Shown: in pieces, positions 42,460 to 50,348 of the stretch
Numbering within the stretch: the first letter of the stretch is position 1
Layout of the letters: the number at the start of each line of letters is the position of its first letter
Assembly: GCF_022014595.1 (NCBI RefSeq)
Contig: NZ_CP091740.1
Coordinates: forward strand, 496,001 to 560,000
Direction of reading: 5' to 3'
Length of the DNA stretch: 64,000 nucleotides
Source: Solitalea lacus
Lineage (GTDB): Bacteria; Bacteroidota; Bacteroidia; Sphingobacteriales; Sphingobacteriaceae
Translations under genes and position numbers: made by a program
Notes under the pieces: model-generated
Databases searched by the model: none
Told to the model about the DNA's origin: nothing
Seen by the model: the letters and a program-made list of their open reading frames with translations, nothing else

Positions 42460-43981
42460 CCGGAATTGTTATTACGCAATAATCCGTGCTTTCATTCTGC
42501 ATCCGATCAATACTTGATACTACGTAGGTGTATGTTTGCTTAGTTTTGGGTTCAGTGTCTACAAATTGAGTTTGATTATAAACTATCCCAATAATTTTTC
42601 TTGGATCATTAATGTCAAATGTCTCAGTTTGAGACACTCGGTAAATCACATAGCCTCTGGCCTTATCACCGTCTGATGCGGGTAAGGGCTCTTCCCAACT
42701 TATTTTAACTACTCCAGGGTTGGTTTGCTCGGCAATGATATTTTGTGGAGCGTTTGGTGGAATACTGTCTATCCAATGCATGGTAGGCAGCAGAGCGGCA
42801 TATCGGTAATAATTGTTTCTTAGCGTATCAGTAAAACCTTGAATGTTTCTTGTAAGCGATTTAGAGCTAAAATAAACCTGTCCATAAACATCTTCAAATG
42901 AGCGAGTATACTTTATTTGTTCAGGCATATGATTAGGTTTTCTCCAGGCTGGGTCGCTTCCTATACGGTAGGCTCCCATGCCTATATAAATATGACGACC
43001 AAAGGCATTGTTGGCCCACCAATCGGTTAAGGTTTCAAAGTCTGCTTTTGGGTGCCCAGTGTTAAAATAAATTTGAGGCAACATGTAGTCAACCCATCCC
43101 TCTTCTATCCATTTGCGCGAATCTGCAAATTGGTTGTAGTAGGAAGCCCCTCCACGTGTATCAGATCCTTCTTCATCCTGATAGCTGTTTTTCCAAATGC
43201 CAAAAGGACTAATGCCGAACTTTACATAAGGTTTGGTAGCCTTAATACTGTCGTTAACCATTTTTATAAGTAAATTAACATTATTCCTGCGCCAATCTTC
43301 GATAGTAGTAAAGCCATTAGAATATTTTTTAAAAGTATTCCAGTCAGGGATGTATTGTCCCGGTTCAGGATACGGGTAGAAATAATCATCGAAGTGAATT
43401 CCATCTATATCATAATTTCGTACAACATCCATAATTACTGATACGATATATTCACGTACTTCAGGTATGCCAGGGTTAAATAATAGCTGACCAGCGTAAT
43501 TAAAAAACCATTCGGGTTTCTTTTTGGTGATGTGAGATGGAGCAACTATGCCTTTGCCACTAGTATGTGTAGCTCGGTAAGGATTAAACCAAGCATGAAA
43601 CTCCATTCCCCTTTTATGTGATTCTTCAATCATGAACTCTAAAGGGTCATAAAGCGGAAAAGGAGCGCGCCCCTGTTGTCCCGTTAGCCAAAACGACCAA
43701 GGCTCTCGGCTTTTTGCATAAAATGCGTCTGCCGCAGGGCGGACTTGTCCGAAGATGGCATTAATGCCGGTACGTTTATGCTGGTCGAGTATGTATTTGA
43801 ACTCATCTTGCTGCTCTGTTGCACTTAACTGTTTACTGCTTGGCCAGTCAATATTGGCTACGGTTGCAATCCAAACGCCTCTAAGCTCCCTTTTGGGAGG
43901 AAGATTGTTTTGTGCTTTTACCGGCAACAAATACAATAAGAAGATTAAAGTGATAACTATTCGGCTTGGGGTGTTCGTCAT
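42452..43981 (-). CDS. GHL10-type glycoside hydrolase with C-terminal fibronectin-III-like domain
   Basis: The 509-residue protein starts with a signal peptide and then shows the GHL10 (DUF187) wording LRGVWIATVANIDWPSS, QVRPAADAFYAK, GMEFHAWFNPYRA and DGIHFDDYFYPYP (acidic pair suitable for catalysis), and WVDYMLPQIYFN. A fibronectin-III-like module occupies the last 90 residues (PPNAPQNIIAEQ). GHL10 proteins are presumed glycosidases that act on cell-wall or other polysaccharides; the substrate is not known. Nearby anmK and nagB fit a wall-recycling theme. Confidence 0.9.
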   Translation of the reverse strand: MTNTPSRIVITLIFLLYLLPVKAQNNLPPKRELRGVWIATVANIDWPSSKQLSATEQQDEFKYILDQHKRTGINAIFGQVRPAADAFYAKSREPWSFWLTGQQGRAPFPLYDPLEFMIEESHKRGMEFHAWFNPYRATHTSGKGIVAPSHITKKKPEWFFNYAGQLLFNPGIPEVREYIVSVIMDVVRNYDIDGIHFDDYFYPYPEPGQYIPDWNTFKKYSNGFTTIEDWRRNNVNLLIKMVNDSIKATKPYVKFGISPFGIWKNSYQDEEGSDTRGGASYYNQFADSRKWIEEGWVDYMLPQIYFNTGHPKADFETLTDWWANNAFGRHIYIGMGAYRIGSDPAWRKPNHMPEQIKYTRSFEDVYGQVYFSSKSLTRNIQGFTDTLRNNYYRYAALLPTMHWIDSIPPNAPQNIIAEQTNPGVVKISWEEPLPASDGDKARGYVIYRVSQTETFDINDPRKIIGIVYNQTQFVDTEPKTKQTYTYVVSSIDRMQNESTDYCVITIPVN

Positions 43982-44279
43982 TATTATTCCTTCAAATTTT
44001 AATCGTGCTCACATTTCTAGTTTACAGGCTTCCCATAGCGTGGAAATAATTGCCCGGCTTTATGAAACATTGCTGTTAATACATAGTATAAATGCTTAAA
44101 TTGTGATGGCACTAAACTTGTATTCACTTTTAAACCTACTTAACCGAGAATTGAATTAAATATTGTTCGGGAGCAAAAGTAGGTAAAAATCAGCAGGTCT
44201 TTTAATAATAACAGGCATTGCAAAATTGATGGTATAAACAACTAAAAAATAACACAACCTAAAAGCTTATTCTAATAAA

Positions 44280-45203
44280 ATGGAAAATACAGTGACCACC
44301 GACGAATCAAAATCTAAAAATTGGATTTACATCCTCGCAGGCATTATTGTGCTATTGCTTGGAGCTAACGCTTATTTATTCTTAAATAAGAATGAAAAGG
44401 AAGCGAAACTTATCACGATTACTGATGAAAAGTTATCATTACAGTTAGAGCTTGAAAAGCTTAAAACTGAATTGAATACTGTTAAATCCTCAAATCAAAC
44501 ATTAACTACCGATTTAGAAGCTAAAGAAAAAGAACTTAGCGCGAAAATTGAAGAGTTGGAGGTTGCATTACGTAATGGCAAATTAAATGCAGCTCAACTT
44601 TCAAAAACGAAGAAAGAAATTGCCAATCTAAAAGAAACCATCAATCAGTACATTGCTGAGATTGAAACGCTGAAGCAGGAGAAAGAGCAATTAGTAGCAG
44701 AAAATACTACGCTAAAAACTTCTGTGGATGAATCGAATAAGAAAAATGCAGATTTGACGGCGCAAAATACTGAGTTGAGCAGCAAGGTTACTCTTGCATC
44801 GATGCTTAAAGCTTCTTTTGTTAATGCAAAAACCTTTAAACGTAAGAGCAGCGGTAAATTTGTTGACAATGTGCGTGCTAAAAATGTTGATCGTTTAGTG
44901 GCTGACTTCGCAGTAGCTCCAAATGATTTGGCACAGGAAGGTCCGTATATGATCTTTATGCAGATTGTTGATCCATCAGGTAAAATTGTTTCATCAACAT
45001 CAGCTGCAGAAGCTTCTAAGGATTTAGTAATTGGGGGTGAAAAAATTGAATATACCACTTCTACTACAATGGTATATGCTAAAAATAACCCGAATTATGC
45101 AATTGAATGGTTAAACAGCGAAGGCTGGGCTGCCGGAAGTTATACAGTTAATTTGTTTACTGAAGGTGCTAAGTTGGGCTCATCAACCTTTACATTAAAA
45201 TAG
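44280..45203 (+). CDS. Membrane-anchored coiled-coil protein, unknown
   Basis: The 307-residue protein has a membrane helix near 15-34 (WIYILAGIIVLLLGANAYLF), then a long coiled coil from about 45 to 170 rich in Lys, Glu and Leu with heptad-like spacing, and a C-terminal beta-rich domain (FVNAKTFKRKSSGKF, EGPYMIFMQIVDPSG, WAAGSYTVNLFTEG). The last part may be an Ig-like or beta-sandwich domain exposed on the far side of the membrane. I recognise the type from Bacteroidota but no named family. A terminator follows 17 bases after the stop. Confidence 0.82.
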   Translation: MENTVTTDESKSKNWIYILAGIIVLLLGANAYLFLNKNEKEAKLITITDEKLSLQLELEKLKTELNTVKSSNQTLTTDLEAKEKELSAKIEELEVALRNGKLNAAQLSKTKKEIANLKETINQYIAEIETLKQEKEQLVAENTTLKTSVDESNKKNADLTAQNTELSSKVTLASMLKASFVNAKTFKRKSSGKFVDNVRAKNVDRLVADFAVAPNDLAQEGPYMIFMQIVDPSGKIVSSTSAAEASKDLVIGGEKIEYTTSTTMVYAKNNPNYAIEWLNSEGWAAGSYTVNLFTEGAKLGSSTFTLK

Positions 45204-45220
45204 TTACAGCATAAAATTGC

Positions 45221-45256
45221 AAAGCGGCTTGAAGATAACCTTCAAGCCGCTTTTTC
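45221..45256 (+). terminator. Terminator of the coiled-coil gene
   Basis: AAAGCGGCTTGAAG at 45221-45234 pairs with CTTCAAGCCGCTTT at 45240-45253, followed by TTC and TTTT. Long perfect stem. Confidence 0.85.
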
Positions 45257-45312
45257 TTTTACTTAAACCGAAAGGTGAATTGTGTATCTTCGGCTATTAT
45301 AAATAACTGAAC

Positions 45313-45522
45313 GTGAACGCTGAACTGTTGAAAGATCTTGTAACAATGAAAATGCCTTATGGTAAATATAAAGGGGTTGTTTTATGCAATCTGCCCGAAC
45401 CTTACCTTGTTTGGTATCATAGCAAGGGGTTTCCTTCGGGAAAGTTGGGCATGCTTTTACATACGATCTATGAAATTAAACTTAACGGCCTGGAGCATCT
45501 CCTAAAGCCGTTAATGAAGTAG
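45313..45522 (+). CDS. DUF3820 family small protein
   Basis: The 69-residue protein has MKMPYGKYKGVVLCNLPEPY, then WYHSKGFPSGKLG, which are hallmarks of DUF3820, a small family with no settled function. It starts with GTG at 45313. The frame directly abuts the convergent BNR-repeat gene with a 3-base gap. It is soluble, with no signal peptide. Confidence 0.85.
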   Translation: MNAELLKDLVTMKMPYGKYKGVVLCNLPEPYLVWYHSKGFPSGKLGMLLHTIYEIKLNGLEHLLKPLMK

Positions 45523-45525
45523 TAC

Positions 45526-46599
45526 CTATTTAAGGGATAATTTACTTAATTCCAGTTTGCCGATTAAGCCTTTAGGGCCGGCAAACCATGCGGTTTTACC
45601 TGATGGTGAAATTCTTAGTGTATAAAAACTTTCGTTGCTTATTTTTTTCCAGCTTTTTCCCATGTCTTCTGAAAAATAAATACCCGGGGAACAAGCTGCC
45701 AAAAGTTTTTTGCCTTGCCCTCCCGGCACAAACTGGATACACGAAACAAATGGCAATTGGGTTGTCTCATCTTTTGAAGCGCTTACAGAGTGAGATTGCC
45801 AAGTTTTGCCGCCATTAGTTGTGTAAGCAAAGGTGTTGTTGGTTTTGGTTTTATCATCATAATTACCGCCTGCAATAACAGCTCTGTTTTTGTCGTACAT
45901 TGCTAAAGTAAAAATGCCGGTCATTTTTTCACCTTGTTGAATTGGGGTGCTTGTAATTGCCCAGTTAGCGCCATTGTCATGCGAATACAAAACTCTTGCT
46001 TTGGGACCTCCAGTGGCAATTAGAACATGGTTGCCTTTAGCATCAATAGAGGTGTTTGATGATGCAAAGAACGCTTCCCCTTTTTCTAAAACGGGTAATA
46101 ACTTGCAGTCTGTTGCTGTCCATGAGTTGCCTGCGTCTGTAGTTTTTAACAGCTGAACGCATCCATTTTGCGGATCTCCTAAAGCCCAACCACTCTGATT
46201 ATTGCTGAATGTAATTGCATCAAAGAATTGTTCTTCGTTGTTATTAGTGTAAACTTTTTGCCAATGTCTGCCATTATTTGATGATTTTAAAATATATCCA
46301 GGAGAAGCAATATTTGCCATTAATAATTCACCGGATGGTAATAAGGCAATACTCCTGAATTCTGTTTTTTGCCATTCAGGATCGGTTTTTCCCATATTCC
46401 AGCTCTTCCCTCCATCTACGGTATAGCCCCACATTCCTTTACTCCCTCCAAAGTATAAAACATCGTCGTTTGCAACTGCAAGGGCTCTGATGTGAGTTGA
46501 AGAATCGGTTTTAAATAATTGAATATCACCTTTTTGGGAAAAACATGAAAAAGGTGTTAATGTCGAGAGAGCGATGGTAAACAGTTTAATTGGGTTCAT
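45526..46599 (-). CDS. Exported beta-propeller protein with BNR/Ycf48-like repeats
   Basis: The 357-residue form begins at ATG 46597-46599 (NPIKLFTIALSTLTPFSCFS), a signal peptide. The longer frame adds ten residues of a non-signal type. The domain has repeated DGGKSW-type turns: TVDGGKSWNMG, TDAGNSWTATD, SHDNGANWAIT, TNGGKTWQSH and EDMGKSWKKI, giving a seven-bladed-like propeller similar to photosystem II assembly factor Ycf48 and sialidase BNR repeats. It is often annotated as an oxidoreductase, for which I see no support here. The function is unknown. Confidence 0.85.
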   Translation of the reverse strand: MNPIKLFTIALSTLTPFSCFSQKGDIQLFKTDSSTHIRALAVANDDVLYFGGSKGMWGYTVDGGKSWNMGKTDPEWQKTEFRSIALLPSGELLMANIASPGYILKSSNNGRHWQKVYTNNNEEQFFDAITFSNNQSGWALGDPQNGCVQLLKTTDAGNSWTATDCKLLPVLEKGEAFFASSNTSIDAKGNHVLIATGGPKARVLYSHDNGANWAITSTPIQQGEKMTGIFTLAMYDKNRAVIAGGNYDDKTKTNNTFAYTTNGGKTWQSHSVSASKDETTQLPFVSCIQFVPGGQGKKLLAACSPGIYFSEDMGKSWKKISNESFYTLRISPSGKTAWFAGPKGLIGKLELSKLSLK

Positions 46600-46688
46600 A
46601 TTTATTGTGTTATCTTTTTTGTTAATCAATTTGATGTAAATTAGCTTTAAGTCAAATCACAAATCCAACTTAATAATACGTTTTCCTT

Positions 46689-48239
46689 ATGGATAAAAAT
46701 GAAAAATTTCGTGAAGTAATTAATGCGGGATATACATTCTCAGGTGATAGCATCATTTTGGGAACATCAATTTTAGATGGAGAGGTACTTGAGAAAAATC
46801 AGGTTAAGGCTCCGCTGAAAACATTCAATCGTCATGGATTGATTGCCGGTGCCACTGGTACGGGGAAAACCAAAACCTTGCAGGTGCTTTGTGAAAAACT
46901 ATCTGATAAAGGAGTGTCTGTATTGGCAATGGACATTAAAGGGGATTTAAGCGGAATAAGCCAGGCTGGTGAAGCAAACCCTAAAGCATTGGAAAGAGCC
47001 CAAAAGATTGGAATTGAATGGAACGGTCAGGGTTGCTCAACGGAGTTAATGTCGATTTCAGATGAAAAAGGTGTGCGACTGCGTGCTTCTATTTCAGAGT
47101 TTGGACCGGTATTGTTGTCTCGTATTTTAGACCTCAACGATACCCAATCGGGTGTTTTATCATTAGTGTTTAAGTATTGCGATGATAAAAAATTACCGCT
47201 ATTAGATATAAAAGACCTGCGCAAAGTATTGCAATATGCTACGGCTGAAGGAAAGGATGAAATTGAGGCCTCTTACGGTGCAGTAAGTCCGGCTTCAGTT
47301 GGTGCTATTCTGAGGCAACTGATTGCATTAGAAGAGCAAGGCGCAGATAAGTTTTTTGGAGAAAAATCATTTGACGTTGAGGATTTATTGCGCAAAGATG
47401 AAAATGGTCGTGGTTATGTTAATATTATCCGATTGGTTGATTTACAAAGCAAGCCGCGTCTCTTTTCAACTTTTATGCTTTGTCTGTTGGCAGAAATCTA
47501 TCAGAAATTTCCTGAACGTGGTGATGCCGATATGCCTGAGTTGGTAATCTTTATTGATGAAGCCCACCTGATTTTTGATGAGGCAAGTAAAGCTCTGCTT
47601 GATCAGATTACAACCATGGTAAAACTGATCCGATCAAAAGGAGTGGGATTGTTTTTTGTGACTCAAAATCCGGCAGATGTGCCGAATGAGGTGTTAGGAC
47701 AGTTGGGGATGAAAGTTCAACATGCATTACGGGCCTTCACCGCTATCGATCGTAAGGCAATTAAACTAGCAGCTCAAAACTATCCTGAAACCGAGTTTTA
47801 TGTAACTGAAGAGATTTTAACCCAAATGGGTATTGGTGAGGCCTTGGTAACTGTTCTTAATGAAAAGGGTATTCCTACCCCTCTAGCGCACACACTAATT
47901 ACTCCGCCTCAATCACGTATGGATGTGCTATCGCCTGTTGAAATGGATGCATTAGTTGATAAGTCTGACTTAGCTAAAGAATATAATGAGGAAATTGATC
48001 GGGAGAGCGCTTTTGAAATACTTACACAAAAAATTACAAAAGTAAAAGAGCAGCAGGCTGAAGCCGAACAGGCCAAGCAACAAGCCAAGGAAGAAAAAAG
48101 GGAGGCCAATGAACCTAATGTGATTGAGGAGGCTATTAATAGCCGTGCCGGCCAAACCATTATTCGTGAGGTTACTCGCGGACTATTAGGAGTTTTGGGC
48201 TTATCTTCTACTTCAAGAAGAAAGAAAAGTTGGTTTTAA
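46689..48239 (+). CDS. HerA-like ATPase, DUF853 (YjgR) family
   Basis: The 516-residue protein has Walker A GATGTGKTKT near residues 53-62, Walker B VIFIDEAHLIFDEA near 287-300, and the family wording LAMDIKGDLSGISQ, LLSRILDLNDTQSGVLSL and FFVTQNPADVPNEVLGQLG. These are typical of DUF853, related to HerA/FtsK translocases. The C-terminus has a Glu/Lys/Ala-rich coiled coil near 440-480 and a basic tail (STSRRKKSW). The role is unknown; a DNA translocase or a regulatory ATPase are both possible. No NurA-like nuclease gene is adjacent, so it is unlikely to be HerA itself. Confidence 0.93.
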   Translation: MDKNEKFREVINAGYTFSGDSIILGTSILDGEVLEKNQVKAPLKTFNRHGLIAGATGTGKTKTLQVLCEKLSDKGVSVLAMDIKGDLSGISQAGEANPKALERAQKIGIEWNGQGCSTELMSISDEKGVRLRASISEFGPVLLSRILDLNDTQSGVLSLVFKYCDDKKLPLLDIKDLRKVLQYATAEGKDEIEASYGAVSPASVGAILRQLIALEEQGADKFFGEKSFDVEDLLRKDENGRGYVNIIRLVDLQSKPRLFSTFMLCLLAEIYQKFPERGDADMPELVIFIDEAHLIFDEASKALLDQITTMVKLIRSKGVGLFFVTQNPADVPNEVLGQLGMKVQHALRAFTAIDRKAIKLAAQNYPETEFYVTEEILTQMGIGEALVTVLNEKGIPTPLAHTLITPPQSRMDVLSPVEMDALVDKSDLAKEYNEEIDRESAFEILTQKITKVKEQQAEAEQAKQQAKEEKREANEPNVIEEAINSRAGQTIIREVTRGLLGVLGLSSTSRRKKSWF

Positions 48240-48270
48240 TGTTACCAAAAGTTTGTAGAATGTAGATTCT

Positions 48271-48301
48271 TTCGTTGGAGTTAAAAGTTTATTTAACTTT
48301 G
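48271..48301 (+). promoter_or_regulatory. Bacteroidota promoter before the 48388 gene
   Basis: TTCG at 48271-48274 is 19 bases upstream of TAACTTTG at 48294-48301, near-consensus -33 and consensus -7. It gives a leader of about 80 bases. Confidence 0.45.
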
Positions 48302-48387
48302 CTTTTTGAATCAGAATTATATATGCATGCATAATTTATTTCTGAAAAATTTTCTACTTTCACAATTCTAAATTTAATCAAAGAACG

Positions 48388-48846
48388 ATGTTTGAACCTA
48401 TTGTAAATGCTATAAAAGGAGAGTTTGTCGAGAATGCGCAAACGGTATTGGGTCTAGATGCAGCGCAAATTGAACCTACATTAAAGTGTGTCAGCGGCTC
48501 ATTGGTTGATACTATTAAAAAGCAGGTGTTTGGAGGTAAACTTGATGATGTTATAGGCTTGTTAACAGGTAAGGATGCGGCCGATTCCAGCAACCCGGTA
48601 ATGGAGGTTTTATCTTCGGGCTTAATTGAAAGCTTTACTTCAAGAATGAGTATGGATTCAGCCCAAGCACAAAAAATTACAGATTTCACCGTTCCTTTTG
48701 CAGTAGAGAAAATTGTTGAGAAGTTTAAAGAATCTGGTAACAGTGCTGATTTGGATGGATTCGCTTCATTTATCGGCATTGATAAAAATATTTTGAAATC
48801 GGTTTCTGGAGGTATTGGTGGTTTTTTCGGCAATATGTTCGGATAG
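48388..48846 (+). CDS. Small soluble protein with DUF937-like look, unknown
   Basis: The 152-residue protein lacks a signal peptide and is made of amphipathic helices and Gly-rich turns (FGGKLDDVIGLLTGKDAAD, VSGGIGGFFGNMFG). The Gly/Phe-rich C-terminal end, the helical repeats and the length recall DUF937/YidB-like proteins, but I am not certain of the family. It has its own promoter-like element upstream and a terminator 19 bases after its stop, so it is a single-gene unit. Confidence 0.75.
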   Translation: MFEPIVNAIKGEFVENAQTVLGLDAAQIEPTLKCVSGSLVDTIKKQVFGGKLDDVIGLLTGKDAADSSNPVMEVLSSGLIESFTSRMSMDSAQAQKITDFTVPFAVEKIVEKFKESGNSADLDGFASFIGIDKNILKSVSGGIGGFFGNMFG

Positions 48847-48864
48847 TATTTCTTATATGAAACC

Positions 48865-48901
48865 GAAAAGAGCCAGGAAGATGTCTTTCTGGCTCTTTTC
48901 G
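48865..48901 (+). terminator. Terminator of the 48388 gene
   Basis: GAAAAGAGCCAG at 48865-48876 pairs with CTGGCTCTTTTC at 48889-48900. The stem shares its AGAGCCAGGA core with the terminator at 36427. Confidence 0.8.
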
Positions 48902-49116
48902 TTTCAACTATTTATTAACCTGATAGTTATCCTGGGTAAAATTTTTATTCGTTTTATGAAATAGCCCAAACTGCCGCATTCCCTTTCCCTTATTATTTTG
49001 TAATTTTCATTAAAAGTTATTTCAGGTAGAAAAACTATCGCCGATATAACGTGTTGTGAATCAGTGCTAAATTGGATTCTTAATTAAATATTCACATAAA
49101 CAATACAAATACAACT

Positions 49117-50289
49117 ATGGATAAGAAAATGTCAAGGGCAATTCATTTCTTATTACTTACGATAGCGGCAGGGGTAATTCTTCAAGGTTGCAAATCGCCA
49201 GCAAAGCAAGACCAGTACCAAATGCAGCCTCAGGAGTTGCCCATAATAACGGTCAAAGCAGTTCCAGCTAGCACCTACACAGAATATACCACCTCATTAC
49301 AAGGTAGAGTTAATGTTGAAGTTAGGGCGCAGGTTGAGGGTTATTTGCAAAAGGTTTTTGTTGACGAAGGCCAATACGTTAAAACAGGTCAGCCTTTGTT
49401 CAAAATCGATGATCGTGTTTATAGAGAACAAGTAAATACTGCCATTGCCGCAGTTCATGCCGCTGAAGCTAGTCTTTCAAATGCACAGGTAGAAATTGAT
49501 AAACTTACTCCATTGGTTCAGAACAAGGTAATTGCCGAAGTTCAGTTAAAAATTGCAAAATCAAATTATCAAACAGCTAAAGCCAATGTTGAACAAGCAA
49601 AAGCACAACTGGCTTCTTCTAGGGTAAACATTGGGTATACCCTAATTATAGCCCCTGTAAGCGGCTTCATTGGCAGATTAAATCAGCGTGTGGGAAGTTT
49701 GGTGGGTAAATCTGATGAGTTGCCATTGACTATGCTTTCGGATGTGCATGAAGTCTATGGTTACTTCTCAGTGGGTGAAGCAGAATTTATGCGCTTTAAA
49801 GAGCAATACCCAGGGAAAACACTTGAAGAAAAGCTCAAAAACTTGTCGGGAGTGACACTCATCTTGGCTGATGGTAGTGAATATCCGCAAAAAGGTAAAG
49901 TTCAAATGGGTGATGGCCAGTTCGATAAAGCAACCGGATCGATTAGCTTAAGAGCAACTTTTGCTAATAACGACGGTATCTTACGCTCAGGTAATACCGG
50001 TAAAATCAGAATTACAGTAAATAATCCAAAAGCATTGGTTATCCCTCAGGAGTCAACTTTGGAAATGCAGGACAAAATATTTGTGTATACTCTTGCAGAT
50101 AGCAATAAAATACAAGCAACTCCGATTGCTGTAGGAGGTAAGAGCGGAACAACCTACGTAGTTAAAGAAGGACTGAAGCAAGGGGATAAAGTTGTATTTG
50201 CCGGTATTGGCAACTTACAGGATGGAATGAAAATCATTCCAAAGCCAATGAATTCTGATAGTGTAATCAAATCGCAGCTGCAAAAATAA
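49117..50289 (+). CDS. RND efflux periplasmic adaptor (membrane fusion protein), lipoprotein
   Basis: The 390-residue protein has an export signal ending in the lipobox ILQGC (Cys25). Then comes the barrel/lipoyl layout of AcrA-type adaptors: GYLQKVFVDEGQYVKTGQ, a helical hairpin (AAVHAAEASLSNAQVEIDK, ANVEQAKAQLASSRVNI), and APVSGFIGRLNQRVGSLV. It links the inner-membrane pump to the outer-membrane channel. The pump gene follows after 59 bases and the channel gene after that, on the same strand. No regulator gene is adjacent. Confidence 0.95.
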   Translation: MDKKMSRAIHFLLLTIAAGVILQGCKSPAKQDQYQMQPQELPIITVKAVPASTYTEYTTSLQGRVNVEVRAQVEGYLQKVFVDEGQYVKTGQPLFKIDDRVYREQVNTAIAAVHAAEASLSNAQVEIDKLTPLVQNKVIAEVQLKIAKSNYQTAKANVEQAKAQLASSRVNIGYTLIIAPVSGFIGRLNQRVGSLVGKSDELPLTMLSDVHEVYGYFSVGEAEFMRFKEQYPGKTLEEKLKNLSGVTLILADGSEYPQKGKVQMGDGQFDKATGSISLRATFANNDGILRSGNTGKIRITVNNPKALVIPQESTLEMQDKIFVYTLADSNKIQATPIAVGGKSGTTYVVKEGLKQGDKVVFAGIGNLQDGMKIIPKPMNSDSVIKSQLQK

Positions 50290-50348
50290 GCAAGTGTACA
50301 GCTTCGAATCTTCGAAATAAAAGGTGTGTTAACATCAATTAAACTTAC

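Noticed and set aside
44135-44183. Long-loop inverted repeat CCTACTT/AAGTAGG with a weak inner CCGA/TCGG pairing before the coiled-coil gene
   Set aside because: The stem is only 7 bp with a loop over 30 bases and lacks a T run, so it is neither a terminator nor a clear riboswitch. I leave it as chance pairing in an AT-rich leader.
48378-48833. A 151-codon open frame opposite the 48388 gene
   Set aside because: Antisense to a gene that has its own promoter and terminator; the composition is that of a reverse-complement shadow.
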